Source: Nephrocerus scutellatus
Taxonomy: Eukaryota > Arthropoda > Insecta > Diptera > Pipunculidae
Reading direction: 5' to 3'
Assembly: GCA_947095585.1 (NCBI GenBank)
Contig: OX352765.1
Span: 91,472,965-91,536,964 of the forward strand
Length of the DNA: 64,000 nucleotides
Each line of letters starts with the position of its first letter. The stretch's first letter is position 1. Position numbers and translations under genes: made by a program. This document shows, piece after piece, positions 1 to 11,300 of the stretch. Under the pieces are notes generated by a model, which saw nothing but the letters and a program-made list of their open reading frames with translations, did no database searches and had not been told where the DNA came from.

Positions 1-1660
1 ACGATAACACTGGACATGACTTACATAATAGCAAGAGCAATCAGTAGCACCAGTTATCGAGAACTCGAATAACCAATGAATGAGGGTTAGCTTGATAGTC
101 GAGTTTTTCATTTCCTCTACAGGGGGAGTGTCTGTGTCGGTGACCGCAGCTAAAGGCTGTCCACAAGGAGGTGTCCTATCTCAACTTCTGTGGTCAATCG
201 TCATAGAAAACCTTCTAGCCGATCTACATAGAACAGGCTATATCGCCATTGGTTATGCCGATAAATGTGGGCTCAGTGGAAAAGCGCATGTCTACTGAGC
301 AGCGGTTCGTGGTTCGAATCCCAGTAACACCAAAAGTATTCGTCACGGCGTCCCACCTCTCGCGAATGGGTGACAAACGTTCCGAGAGTAAGAACTTGTG
401 CTACGGAAAGCTTTTCAATTCGTCGTTCGGATCCGGCCTTAAATTGTAGGTCCCTTCCATTTGTGTCCAAAAATAAATATGCATAACACAAATGGTCGCG
501 AGAAGCTAAGCCTTGGATCGCAACGGTCTGTCTGCTTTTATTATTATGCGATTTTATTTAGCGGTAAGAACAGCACGAACATTACAAATATAACGCAAGG
601 TGCGTTAATTCACGTCTTAGAATGGCAGAGAAGGGCTTTCCATAAATCCTTGCAAAACCGTTCTAGTCCGTTTCACGAAAAGAAGATTGTCCAATATGGA
701 ACCTATCATCATTAAAGGCACTACGTTAGATTATTCCAGTGGGGTAAAATATCTCGGCGTTATCCTTGAAAAACGACTTAACTGGAATTCTCATATTAAG
801 TCCGCCATCGAACGTGCCACTAGGGCCTTGTGGTCCAGTAGACGCCTCTACGGCAGAACTTGGTCTAAATCCGAAAATGATACATTGGATTTATACCTAC
901 TATGATGGTGAGACCTACTCAAACATAAGCGGCCATCGTTTGGTAACTGAAAGTTTTCAAATGGACAACGGTAACTAAGCTTCAGAAGCTACAAAGAATT
1001 GCCTGTCTAGGTATAGCGGGTGCCATGCGCACCTGCCCTACGACTGCATTAGAAGCTGTTGTAGGGCTTTCACCGCTGCCAATCTTCATTAGGAGGACGG
1101 CGGCTAGATGCGCTATTAAGCTGCAACTATAATACGGGTACAAACCAGGTGATTATGTGGGATATCTGAAAGTTCTTTTGACTCAATTCCCGAAAGAGAC
1201 ATGTTTTGCACTATACCCGACATGGTCAGGTCGTACTGTTTTGGCAGATTATTTAAGGTAACAATATTGGACAGTGCAATCTGGTCTTATGGTGTTCCAG
1301 CACTGGACGCTAAAGGTCTGGTCTGGTACCCAGTACCCAGGACCCAACAGCAAAGTCTCGATACCAATGGGTACCAGTCCCACGGGTTTTCAGGCGGAAC
1401 TCCATGCCATTAAGTTCTGCGCTAGGATTGACCGTAGTAAGGGTATTATCTACTATTTATATCTTTTCAGATAGTCAGGCAGCACTGATAGCGTTATCGT
1501 CCAACTTAATGGACTCAAAATCAGTTAAGTGCAGCTACGATGCACTGCAACCCCTAGCAAGGCATAACAGGGTGAAGCTCGGTCGAGTTTGGGTATTGCA
1601 AGCAACGAATATGCAGATAATAATTATTAAAATTGCTAAAGAATGATTTCGTTTCAAAAT
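1..1660 (+). mobile_element. Decayed RNase H-bearing LINE (family 1), copy 1
   Basis: Remnant of a non-LTR retrotransposon pol gene. Around 120-260 it encodes the reverse-transcriptase block with GCPQGGVLSQLLWS followed by GYAD. The frame is then interrupted by a SINE and resumes near 547 with AILFSGKN and a helical stretch ending HVLEWQRRA. Downstream (about 690-900) is RT thumb-like sequence (YLGVILEKRLNWNSHI), and 1270-1620 holds an RNase H-like part (GFQAELHAI, then FSDSQAALIALSS). Frameshifts and stops occur throughout, so it cannot be functional. The presence of RNase H and the style of the RT motif fit the I/LOA/R1 group of LINEs; that clade assignment is inference. The same family is found in opposite orientation at 3369-5350. 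Confidence 0.8.
264..544 (+). mobile_element. tRNA-derived SINE inserted in LINE
   Basis: Begins with a tRNA-like head carrying an A-box-like GGGCTCAGTGG near 268-278 and a B-box GGTTCGAATCCC near 310-321, the two parts of a pol III internal promoter. A tRNA-unrelated body follows (CACCTCTCGCGAATGGGTGA) and the tail ends in ATT repeats. It splits the YADD motif of the surrounding LINE: TATGCCGAT precedes it (about 254-262) and TATGCGAT follows (about 545-552), which looks like a target-site duplication. Related copies lie at 13440-13720, 13813-14112 and 32236-32340, with fragments near 48225 and 56633. Confidence 0.82.
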
Positions 1661-3368
1661 TTATGCACAAAATGCGCTGTTAGAGGGAAGATTATCGGAT
1701 ATGCTGACTTATCATTGATTTGAAGATCAATACGGAGTTGTAAAGGGAAAAGATTGACGTTGGTAATAACATAATAATTGCCGTCTTCCATTAACTTGAC
1801 AAACCATACTCAACTGCACTTTCTTTTGTAATACGTTCCTTTGAAGTTCAAATATTGTGTTTCATTTGTCTTCTACAGGCAAGTACCTAGCTGTACGCAA
1901 ATAACTGATAAAGTAAGACTGCAATTTTAACCGACAATGACTTTACTTCCATTAAATACCAAAGAAGTATGTAAATGTCCTGCCGATTACAGCTCTTTCA
2001 TTGACCTACAAACCCAAAAGTGCCAACCTATCAAACAGAATACAATCGGAAGTAATCATCACATAAACATTCACCAGTGACTAGAAAGATACATTCGAAA
2101 GTGATCCACGCCAACAGCGTGCCAATGCAATGCCTCATGCTGGTCACGTTTCCAGTATCATCACTAAAATGTGAACTCACACACACGCACGATCAAAGAA
2201 ACAATAAAACACCACGAGAAGCGAGAAGTACTGCAACGGATATTCTTCTTCCTTTTTTTTTTTTTTGAGTGCCGCATGTTATGTCCTCTGTCTGGCAGAC
2301 GACCAACGCAACGCTTGTCGTAAGAATAAGGACAAACGGAATCGGATTTTCGTCTTCCTTCTGCTCGCAACAAAATTTTCTCACAGTTTCCCACACTAAG
2401 CGTGGCAGCAGAGCACGAGCACCTGTGCTGTGTGCCCAGGTCCTGGTACGGATTCTATTCTTTCTTTTTTTTAACGGTCGTTCCCACGACCTTACTTTCG
2501 AGATCGTCTATCGTCTTTTCTACTGAACTGATGGTGCATGAGCTGAGCAGAACGTCTGTCAGCTTGCCAAAAGAAAATTGATAGTAATTGTTATTGTAGT
2601 CGGGTACTATTTCGGGGATGGACCATCAGGACATTTGGATAATAGCTATCATCTTGTGGAACGATGGAACCTACTTACGCTTCACACATAAGTCGTTGCA
2701 ATTTCCCACAATATTTGTTATACGCGTTTTGGTAGGTTTTTCTTTATTTCTCTTTTCTTATTGATGCTGGAATAGCTGAGGTACCACCAATGTGACAGAC
2801 AATGATGTTGATGACGGGTGCAAATGGTGTTCTTAGGAGTAATTATGCAGGCGTGTGGTGAATGCGTATGCTAATGTGGGATGCCTGAAAGATGCAAAAA
2901 TTTGAGTAAATAATTGACACATTTTCGAACTGGGGGGAAAGACTGAGTACAGTAATGCATCATTATTTGGCTAAAGAACGGTGCAAGATAGTACATCACA
3001 CACACAAGCCGGACAAACGCTACGAAAAATTAATTAGGATTTCGATCCGTGGCAGTAGAGTTACACTTAAGACGATATACGACAATTGCCCGATATTTAT
3101 TGCAATATGTCAATCTTATAATTACGAGTATTCTTCCTATCTTCAGTCATCTCATTATATGGGACACAATTTTTTTTTTTTTTCTACCCTAGTCCATGTC
3201 GCAGACACTGCGACTTGAAAGATCTATTTTATCTTAAGGCGTCTTTACTCTAATAACCGTACCAACCTTAGTGAAGTATAGTATTTTCTTAGTAGCAGCA
3301 TTTCTTAGCTCCGCAGTCGAACGAATTTCCTTGTGAAAGATGCGCCTCCTTAACCAAAGTAATGCTGG
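1661..3368. other. Gene-poor intergenic stretch
   Basis: I recognise no gene here. The sequence is AT-rich with homopolymer T runs near 2251-2267 and 3172-3182. The open frames are short, overlap on both strands and lack any family motif. A weak fragment of an older repeat cannot be excluded. Confidence 0.6.
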
Positions 3369-5350
3369 TCATTCACAGAGAATGAGCTCGGATGACTCTT
3401 TATCTTCCGAGCAGAACCTACATTCTGTCTCTGAGACCACACCAATGTTGTTAAAGTGATATCGCACGCCACAATGACCTGTTAGAAAACTCACCAGCTT
3501 CCTAATGCTATCCCTATTAAAATTAAGGATTTCCTCGTAGGAAAAGGGCCTAATTAATTGTTCGGATTGCCTAAGCCCCGGGACGCTTTTCCAGTAGCCC
3601 AGACGAAGTTTGTGCTCGCAACAATTTATCAGTAAACTGGATAGTTCATTTGCAGATTCGTTGCCTGCAATTCCCTGATGACCAGGGACCCAACCGAGTT
3701 TAACTTTGTTGTGTCTGGGAAGAGATTGTAGTGCATCGTAACAGTTTTTGACTGATACTGAGTCCATTAAATTGGGCGACAGCGGTTTAAGTTCTGCCTG
3801 GCTGTCTGAAAAGGTATATATTCCAGCGCCTTTAATTCCTTTATTAAGGTTAATCCAGGAGCAGATCTCAATGGCATGGAGTTCCGCTTGGAAACCCGAG
3901 GGACTTTTTCCCATTGGTATCGAGACTTTGGTGTTGGGTCCAAAGACACCAGCTCCAACTCCAGTTTCCATCTTCGATCCATCTGTGACCAGACCAGACG
4001 TCTAGCGTTCAATGCCGGAACTCCATTGCACCAGTTTACCCGGTACAATATCTCTACGTCAAATATCCCTCCGAAACAGTGCTCCCTGACCATAATATCG
4101 GGGATAGGTGCAGAACATGTCTCTTTCAGAAATTGTGTCAAGTATTTTCCGGTGACCCACAAAGTCACCCAGTTTTTACCCGTATTTTAGTTGCAGCTTA
4201 ATACAGCGCATCTTGCAGCCATCTTTCTAATGAATATTGGCAGTGGTGAAAGCCCTACAACAGCTTCTAGTGACTTTTGGCCGCGTACGTGATAATAGGT
4301 CTCACCGTCATTGTGTACATCCAATGCACCATTTTAGGATTTAGATCACAAGTTCTGTAGTAGAGGCGTCTACTGGTCCACAAGGCCCTAGTGGCGCGTT
4401 CGATGGCTTGTCGTGACTTGATAGTCGTGCATAAAAATCGCCAAATCATCCGCATAACCACTGGCGATGTAGCCTGATCTGTGAAGATTGACTAGAAGAT
4501 TGTCAATGACTAGTGACCATAGAAGGGGAGAAAGCACTCCTCCTTGGGGACATCCCCTAACTGCAGTCACATTCACAGACACTCCCCCCGAGGAGGAAAT
4601 AAAATCATGACTTTCAAGCATGGCCCTTATCCAATGACTGGTCGAGTCTTCGATACCCCTGCTACTGATTGCCCTTGCAATAGAGTCGTAGCCAAAAGTG
4701 CCCTCAATCTCGAGGAAGGCACACAGGTTCACTTCCTTTGAACGAAAAGTTCTTTCTATCTTTTTTATAAGATAGTGAAGGAAATGAACCTGGAGTAGGG
4801 TTCTGATTGTATCCTCACGGTCCGACGTGTAGGTGATGTCTTCCTTTTTTAATAAACCTACACAGTTTGTGTGTCCTTAACTATCCTTAACAAATGCTTT
4901 ATCGGTTAGTGCAGCTACTTGACAATTCGACAATGGAAGGAAGAGAGCAACACATAATTAAGTTGATATGCGGCCTCATCTAAGTCGCCTGTGGACTTAA
5001 TATATATGACCAGCATATCTAGAGAGCACAAGTCCCCGATATAGATTCCAGTCCGTGGACTTTGGATCATATCTAGAAGAAGCGTGTACCAGTATGCGAG
5101 GAAGGTCAAACCTGATGTGTTGATGGTGTGATAGCGAGGCTTCGTCGGACACATGCCAGTTAAGGACCCTAAGGGTGGAATGATGTCGTCGTCGCCGGGG
5201 AAATATGTTGTAGCACACACGATGCTCTGTGTTCCCCTCTTGGTCGGAACTTCAATCAGTAGGACCACCAGATCTTTCGTTATAGATTCTGGAATAAGAA
5301 GAAAGTTGATGTTCGTGCCGATCAAGCAGGCCGCTCTTGACACTCAACTT
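3369..5350 (-). mobile_element. Decayed RNase H-bearing LINE (family 1), copy 2
   Basis: Read on the minus strand, this begins near 5343 with endonuclease-like residues (INFLLIPESITKDLVVLL, TYFPGDDDIIPP). It continues near 5000-5090 with the linker DWNLYRGLVLSRYAG, and at 4740-4440 with RT blocks (CAFLEIEGTFGYDSIARAI, then GCPQGGVLSPLLWS and GYADDLAIF). RNase H follows at 3970-3600 (GFQAELHAIE, FSDSQAEL, KLGWVPGHQGIAGNESAN). The YADD catalytic motif is intact, but the frame is broken several times and the 5' half of RT is missing. The RT and RNase H blocks closely resemble copy 1 at 1-1660, so the two form a large imperfect inverted repeat. Confidence 0.85.
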
Positions 5351-8340
5351 ACTTCTCCCGTCCCGTAGACCTTTTATCAGTTTGCTAATAACCCAAGGCT
5401 GTTGGATGAGACCAAATTGGAATGAAACCAGCTGAAATTTCTGATATTTGCTAGATGGTTCTCTAGAATAGAACTTTCACGAAATTGTAGATTTGGTGCA
5501 AATATGTCGTTTTTCATTACAGCGAATTTAAGTATTATTTGGAATCCAACCAAGTACTTGCGAGTAGATAGAGCTACCACCTAAGTGAGTACTAGTAAAA
5601 TACAAGTAAATATAAAAACATTTAATAAGTAATCACCAGTGAAAATTTGTTAACTTTTGCTATATTTGCTTCTTGTTAATTAAAGTTGCAACTTAATTAA
5701 TAAATTTCTGTTTTTATTTGCAAATTCTCTTACGAACTCTAGAAAGCCTAAATTCGTGACAATATGAACTTGCTCTCTTTCATTAATGCCTAGTACAATT
5801 AAGTACATGAGTGTAGATGATAAAGGAAATGTAACATTGTGAACTAAAGAAAATTTAGCTTCGAACGACAAACCATTCATCGGGCAACTCTTATATCACA
5901 TTATATGCAAATATGCTTTTGTGTAATTATAACACGAGAATTTAGTCATTATTCTCGTGTACATAACATTAAATTTTCTAAATTAATTGACGTTTAATTT
6001 ATGAAATTTGTGCTATTTCTGTAAACGAGAAAAATTGGTTACAATTCTTACAACTAGATGTAGTTTACTGTTATTTATCCAGGATTCTAACCGCTACTGA
6101 TACGAAACTAGCAGGAGTACATTAGCCGTATTTTCTTTGCCGAGGAATAATGAATTACAACACAATTGCACTGTCTTATTCCTTCTTTGGAATAAGAAAA
6201 CCTGCTGTTTTGCTGGTTTTCAAATTCTAACTCCTTATTCCTCGGCAAATAAAATACGCCTAATGTTAAAATATTTGCTTGAATTTTACAGGAATAGGAA
6301 AAAGAATAATTTTACAACAGCAATGAAATGCATTCGGAATAATTTTATGGATCCCATGTATTGTGTGGCGGTCGATGAAAAAGACAGACACCTCGTCAAT
6401 AAAATATTTTGCCAATTCCGAAATCGAAAAAATTCCTGAAATCTGACATCCGTAGATACTTAATGGATTACTGTCCTCTCTTAGTTGACGCCGATGCCTC
6501 TACAATCGCAGCCTTTTCTGTCTTTTTCTAATAACTGTTAAAAGAATTCTCAATGGGTCTGTTTTTTATTGAACCCGAGCGAGCAGTATACGTCAAAAAT
6601 TAACTCTGTGTTTTTTATTCAACCCGGGTAATTTTACTCTGTTCTCTGTATTTTTTTATTGTGAACCGATAAAAATATTTTTAATTTTAAACGTTTAAAA
6701 CGAGTATGTGCGAGTTCGTTTGTTTTGATCTGAAAAAAATTGCAAGCTCGCGTTGAATTAATTTTGTTATTTATTTTGCGATTTGTTGTCTTTTTTTGTG
6801 ATTTGTCAATGTTCATCCAGTTCTTAACTATGTTTAAGTTTCATGTTTCTAGCTCAATGGGAAGTTAGCTAAAAATCAATTACAAAATTCCACCCGCAGT
6901 GACAGACATAACGAAAGCGAGCTAATAAAAACGTTTTAAAATAGACACAATGATGACTCCATTGTTGACTCAGGTTATGTTTTGTAGAATATTTTTATTT
7001 CTATCCTTTTACATTTAATAAATATTACATGTATATATATGAAAATGTATTTATACTATATATTTGTAAAGCTTTTCACTTTAAATATTGAAAATTTATT
7101 TATGGTTAATTAAAATTCAATGCAAGCCCAAAATTCGAAGCGCACAAACCACAGAAAAAAGTAAAAACGACAGAAAAATATTCCACTCTTAACATTTTCT
7201 CTCGTTGTATAACTGGTACTAAAAACGATATCTCACAAAGAGAAAAAGAAAACGAATTTATGGAATGTGCGAGAAACGAAATGTGAGATAAATAAAAATT
7301 CCATTGCATACTATATTATCCCATAAAACCTGAATCTAGCTACAGATAATCAATTCAGATGACGCAATCAGATAAAATTCATAAAATTATTATAAAATAT
7401 GTCAAATTTGTCATACTCATCAAAAACTATCATGTATGCACCTCATTGACGTTCACAATAGATTATTTTTAATATTCATCTTGCACTAGAATAAAACAAA
7501 CTCTTTTTTAAAATGGCAAATGGGTTCTGTTATATGTGTGTTATTTTAACAAATTTACACTTGTATGTCAAATAAAAACACAATAAAATAAAAGTTTCAA
7601 TAAATGTGAAATATATTAATATTTTATCGAAACAGTGAAAATTTACAAAACAAACAGAGTCTACACAACCATCAAACACAGAATTTTATATATCGTCTCG
7701 TTCACACTGATGCCAACGCCATTACGCCTAATAGTAATACGCATTAGTTACACACGACACGAGGCGTAGAAGTCGTTAGAAGACTCAACTAGTCGCACTT
7801 TTCTTGTTCAGCAGCGTTGTGCGAGGGGTTGTTTTTGTTTTTTTTTACATTATCCAAAGTAAAGCGTGGAGAAGAAAGTGCGGAAGAACTTGTTTGGTTC
7901 TATTTAAAAGCTAAAGACAAACTGAAAAAAAGAAGCTATTTTTTGTTTGTTTTTTTTATTTACACTTTGATTGCATTTCAATTAATGATTTGGTTTTTTC
8001 TTTTTTTGTTGTCATTGTACTTAAGTCATATAGAAGAGCGTATAAAAAGCCGATGCACTGGTATCAACGTCTCTAGTGATAACAGACAAGCACGCCTGAG
8101 CATGAGCACATCTTCCCTAAGTTATTACGATTACGACAGAGCATTTAAATTTATTCAGTTCTTGTGGTTAATAGCAGCAGAGGCAGACGTTTCTCATTCG
8201 CTTACTAGCGCGCCAGACGTTTTAACATTTTTTTTGGAAATTAGTCATAGAGCTCCCATCGTGCGTGTATTGTAAGTGGGTGGTGTAGTGGAAAAATACT
8301 GGATACATTAGCAACCGAGTGTAAATATAATATAAATCAA
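5351..8340. other. AT-rich intergenic region and probable SPSB3-like 5' leader
   Basis: Apart from the foldback element at 6119-6267 I see no gene. A short imperfect direct repeat containing TTTTTTATTGAACCCG occurs near 6557 and again near 6610. The last 600 bases (7740-8340) are less AT-rich, carry T-runs, and immediately precede the SPSB3-like start codon, so they probably contain its promoter and 5' untranslated region. An open frame at 7817-8275 encodes a hydrophobic, phenylalanine-rich peptide with no recognisable domain, and I do not call it a gene. Confidence 0.5.
6119..6267. repeat. Foldback MITE-like element, family A, copy 1
   Basis: About 149 bp bounded by inverted arms of roughly 35 bp. 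The left arm reads CATTAG, then TTGCCGAGGAATAA; the right arm has TTATTCCTCGGCAAATAAAA followed by CTAATG. The interior has GCTGGTTTTCAAATTCTAA. A reverse-oriented copy of nearly the same length with a very similar interior lies at 41187-41333, which shows a dispersed family rather than a chance palindrome. No transposase is encoded, so it would be non-autonomous. The target duplication is unclear. Confidence 0.8.
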
Positions 8341-11300
8341 ATGCCGAATAATTTGGTCAGTCGGGGGGTTGGGATAATCAATCACCATAATGAGCACGGA
8401 GCACCACCGTTTTGCGATTGTGACTTTCCCAAGTGCACCGATATCACTACGTATAAGGGAAGTATTCCCGAATTGGTGGCATGTCGTTGTGGCGAAGAAG
8501 ACAGCCACTCCATGGAATGGCGTTGGGAGCAAAGCGATCCGGACACATTGATTTCCGGACCAGATGTTACCTTTCATCCGATCTACAGTCAGGGAACGAC
8601 AATCATTCGTGGGGATAAGCCGCTTAAACCACAAATGATCCATTTCTGGGAAATAAGAGTCATCACGGTTCTGTCGGGAACCGATGTGGTATGTTTGGTT
8701 GTAGTTAATGTTTTTTTTTGCTTAGTTTTAATTAGGATTACACTTCCAAACTATAAGGTTAAATGTAGTACTGCACGATGGTAAGAACTGAGCTGCTATT
8801 CAAATAGTCGGAATATTGTGTTACCTTCAACTTGAATTAATTTTTTGGAGCAATTGGCAAGATTGTTTGTTCTCGATTACAGCTTTTAAGTGACAAACAA
8901 CAAGTAAAACACGAGAAGCCGGTATCGGAACCGGTTTTACAACCATATAACAAGAAGAATAGTGTAACAACAACAAAGCTATAACTTTATAAAACAGAAA
9001 AACAATTGGAAGAAGTAATTTACTTAACAAATTGCATTAATTTGGTAATAAGCAGATCAAACAATCACAGTTTTAGGAAGACGATTTAAGGTTCTTGAGA
9101 CACCTTTTTGCCATGTCCATGTTGAATGTAGAAGGAAAGACATCTCCTTTGATATTTCCAATGAAGCTCTCTCCTTCCTTCCTTTACTCCACCGCGGAAC
9201 TAGGGGTTATGCAAATACACGCCAACGAACACGATTTACCGTCTGAGGTTTAAAGAGATGCCACATTTTTCTCTGTGATTTTGCTTCCTCTTCTATTGTC
9301 CTTGTCCATGTCCTACTAGGACGACCAACTCGGCGTGCGGCTTTCTTGTGGATTCTAGTCGAGCGTTTGTTTCGTGATAATGTCTGCTGGTTTTCTGAAA
9401 GTGTGACCAATCCAGCTTCATTTCCGTCGTCTGATGGTGACCGCGATTGCTTCCTCCTGGGTAACTTTCCACGTATCTTGATTGGTGATAGTGTCCGGCC
9501 ATCTCATTCTAAGTATCCGCTAAAGCACTTGTTGACAAAGACTTGGAGGCGCATTACAAGTTTCGCAGCCATACAAGTGTACTGAGAGAACGTTAGATCT
9601 GAAGAATCTCATTATCTAGAACCACAAACCCCAAGGCTTATTTCTTATATTATCGATTGATTATTTCTTAATAATATATTGATTTTCTATTAATTAATCA
9701 TTAGGCGATCTGTGCTACTTAAGAGGACAATTTAGTCCCTCTGGCAATGAAGCTCTATGGTCATTAGGCGATCTGTGCTACTTAAGAGGACAATTTAGTC
9801 CCTCTGGCAATGAAGCTCTATGGTCATTAGGCGATCTGTGCCACTTAAGAGGACAATTTAGTCCCTCTGGCAATGAAGCTCTATGGTCATTAGGCGATCT
9901 GTGCTACTTAAGAGGACAATTTAGTCCCTCTGGCAATGCAGCTTATTAATCATTAGGCGATATTTGCTACTTAAGAGTACAATGTAGTCCCTCTGTCAAT
10001 GAAGCTCTATGGTCATTAGGCGATCTGTGCTATTTAAAAGTACAATTTAGTACCTCTGGCTATGAAGTTTATAAATCATTAGGCGATCTGTGCTAGTTCA
10101 GAGAACAATTTAAGTCAATCGAGCAGTCATTCTTCTACTTCCGCGTCATCGAGCCGAAACCGAAGCGGTTGACATACGCTTATCAATAAATCAAAATGAC
10201 TGTCTGAATGAACACGTACCCGATGTCCATAAGCTGATGATGATTTGCATGCATCTTAATTGTCTGAATTAAATGCTCATTGATTATTATCGATGATGAT
10301 GCTATTGACAAACAATGCCGACTGAACTGTCTAGTGTCTAGTCAGTCTAGCAAAAGATTGCGCCTTTCATCCGATCACTTTCATAACTGTTTGTTAGCCA
10401 AATTAAATCATAAAATTTGGCGCCATTCACTTAATGATCATCACCTACTAGCAATGCCAGTGTCCGACATCATGTGCATCATTACATTTTTAACATTTCT
10501 TAATATCAGGCGCGATAACTTTAAGCGCAAACTCACAGAGATGAGAATTTGAATTTCAAATGAATTTCAATTGAATGATAGAATGAATAGAAACTAATTT
10601 AACGTGATCTGTCTGTTCGTTTCAATAAGTTCTAGTGCATCATAGTCTGCAGTAAAGAAGCAATCAAATAAATTGATCGAAGTAGTGCACTGATTTTGTC
10701 ATTCATTATTCAGTTCACTAATTGAACAATTTCCACTTTAGATCAAGAGTATATTTTTCAAAGTTTTCTGAACTGTTCTAGAATGGAAACCTAATCGAAG
10801 GCTTACTTATAGCGCTTTCGATTTGCTGGGCACAGTGAAGGTTTGGTGTCTACAGCGTTCTCTGTTTTTCGTCGAGAACGCTGTCGAAATTGTTGTACCC
10901 CAAACCTTCACTGTACCCAGCAAATCGAAAGCGCTGTAACTTTTGGGTTCGTTATCGTAATCACTCAAATTGCAATGAGAAAAACAAAACTGTATTCCAT
11001 GCATTTTCTGGCTCATGTTTTTTGGTTTTTTTTTTTTCAATCAAAAACCGTCACCATCGTCCGGTCGGTCTCATATCTCTTACCATATCACTCACTCGCT
11101 GCTTGACTGAACTGACTGAACAGCAAACAGGCGTTTTATTGACCCATTAACATTAATCCCGTTTGGTTTCATAAATGATTTAATGCTCACATTGAATTAT
11201 CAATTAAAAATATTAAATATTTAATGAGTTTAATGTTTCTTTCACCACCACAAAGAAGAACGAATATTTTTTGTTTGTTTTCACGATGATGGCGACATCC

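Noticed and set aside
268..330. Possible tRNA genes at the SINE heads (also 13700, 32240)
   Set aside because: The A and B boxes fit, but no full cloverleaf is kept and the copies have SINE bodies and tails.
7817..8275. 152-aa hydrophobic frame upstream of the SPSB3-like gene
   Set aside because: Driven by T-rich sequence (F, L, I codons) and likely lies in the promoter or 5' untranslated region.
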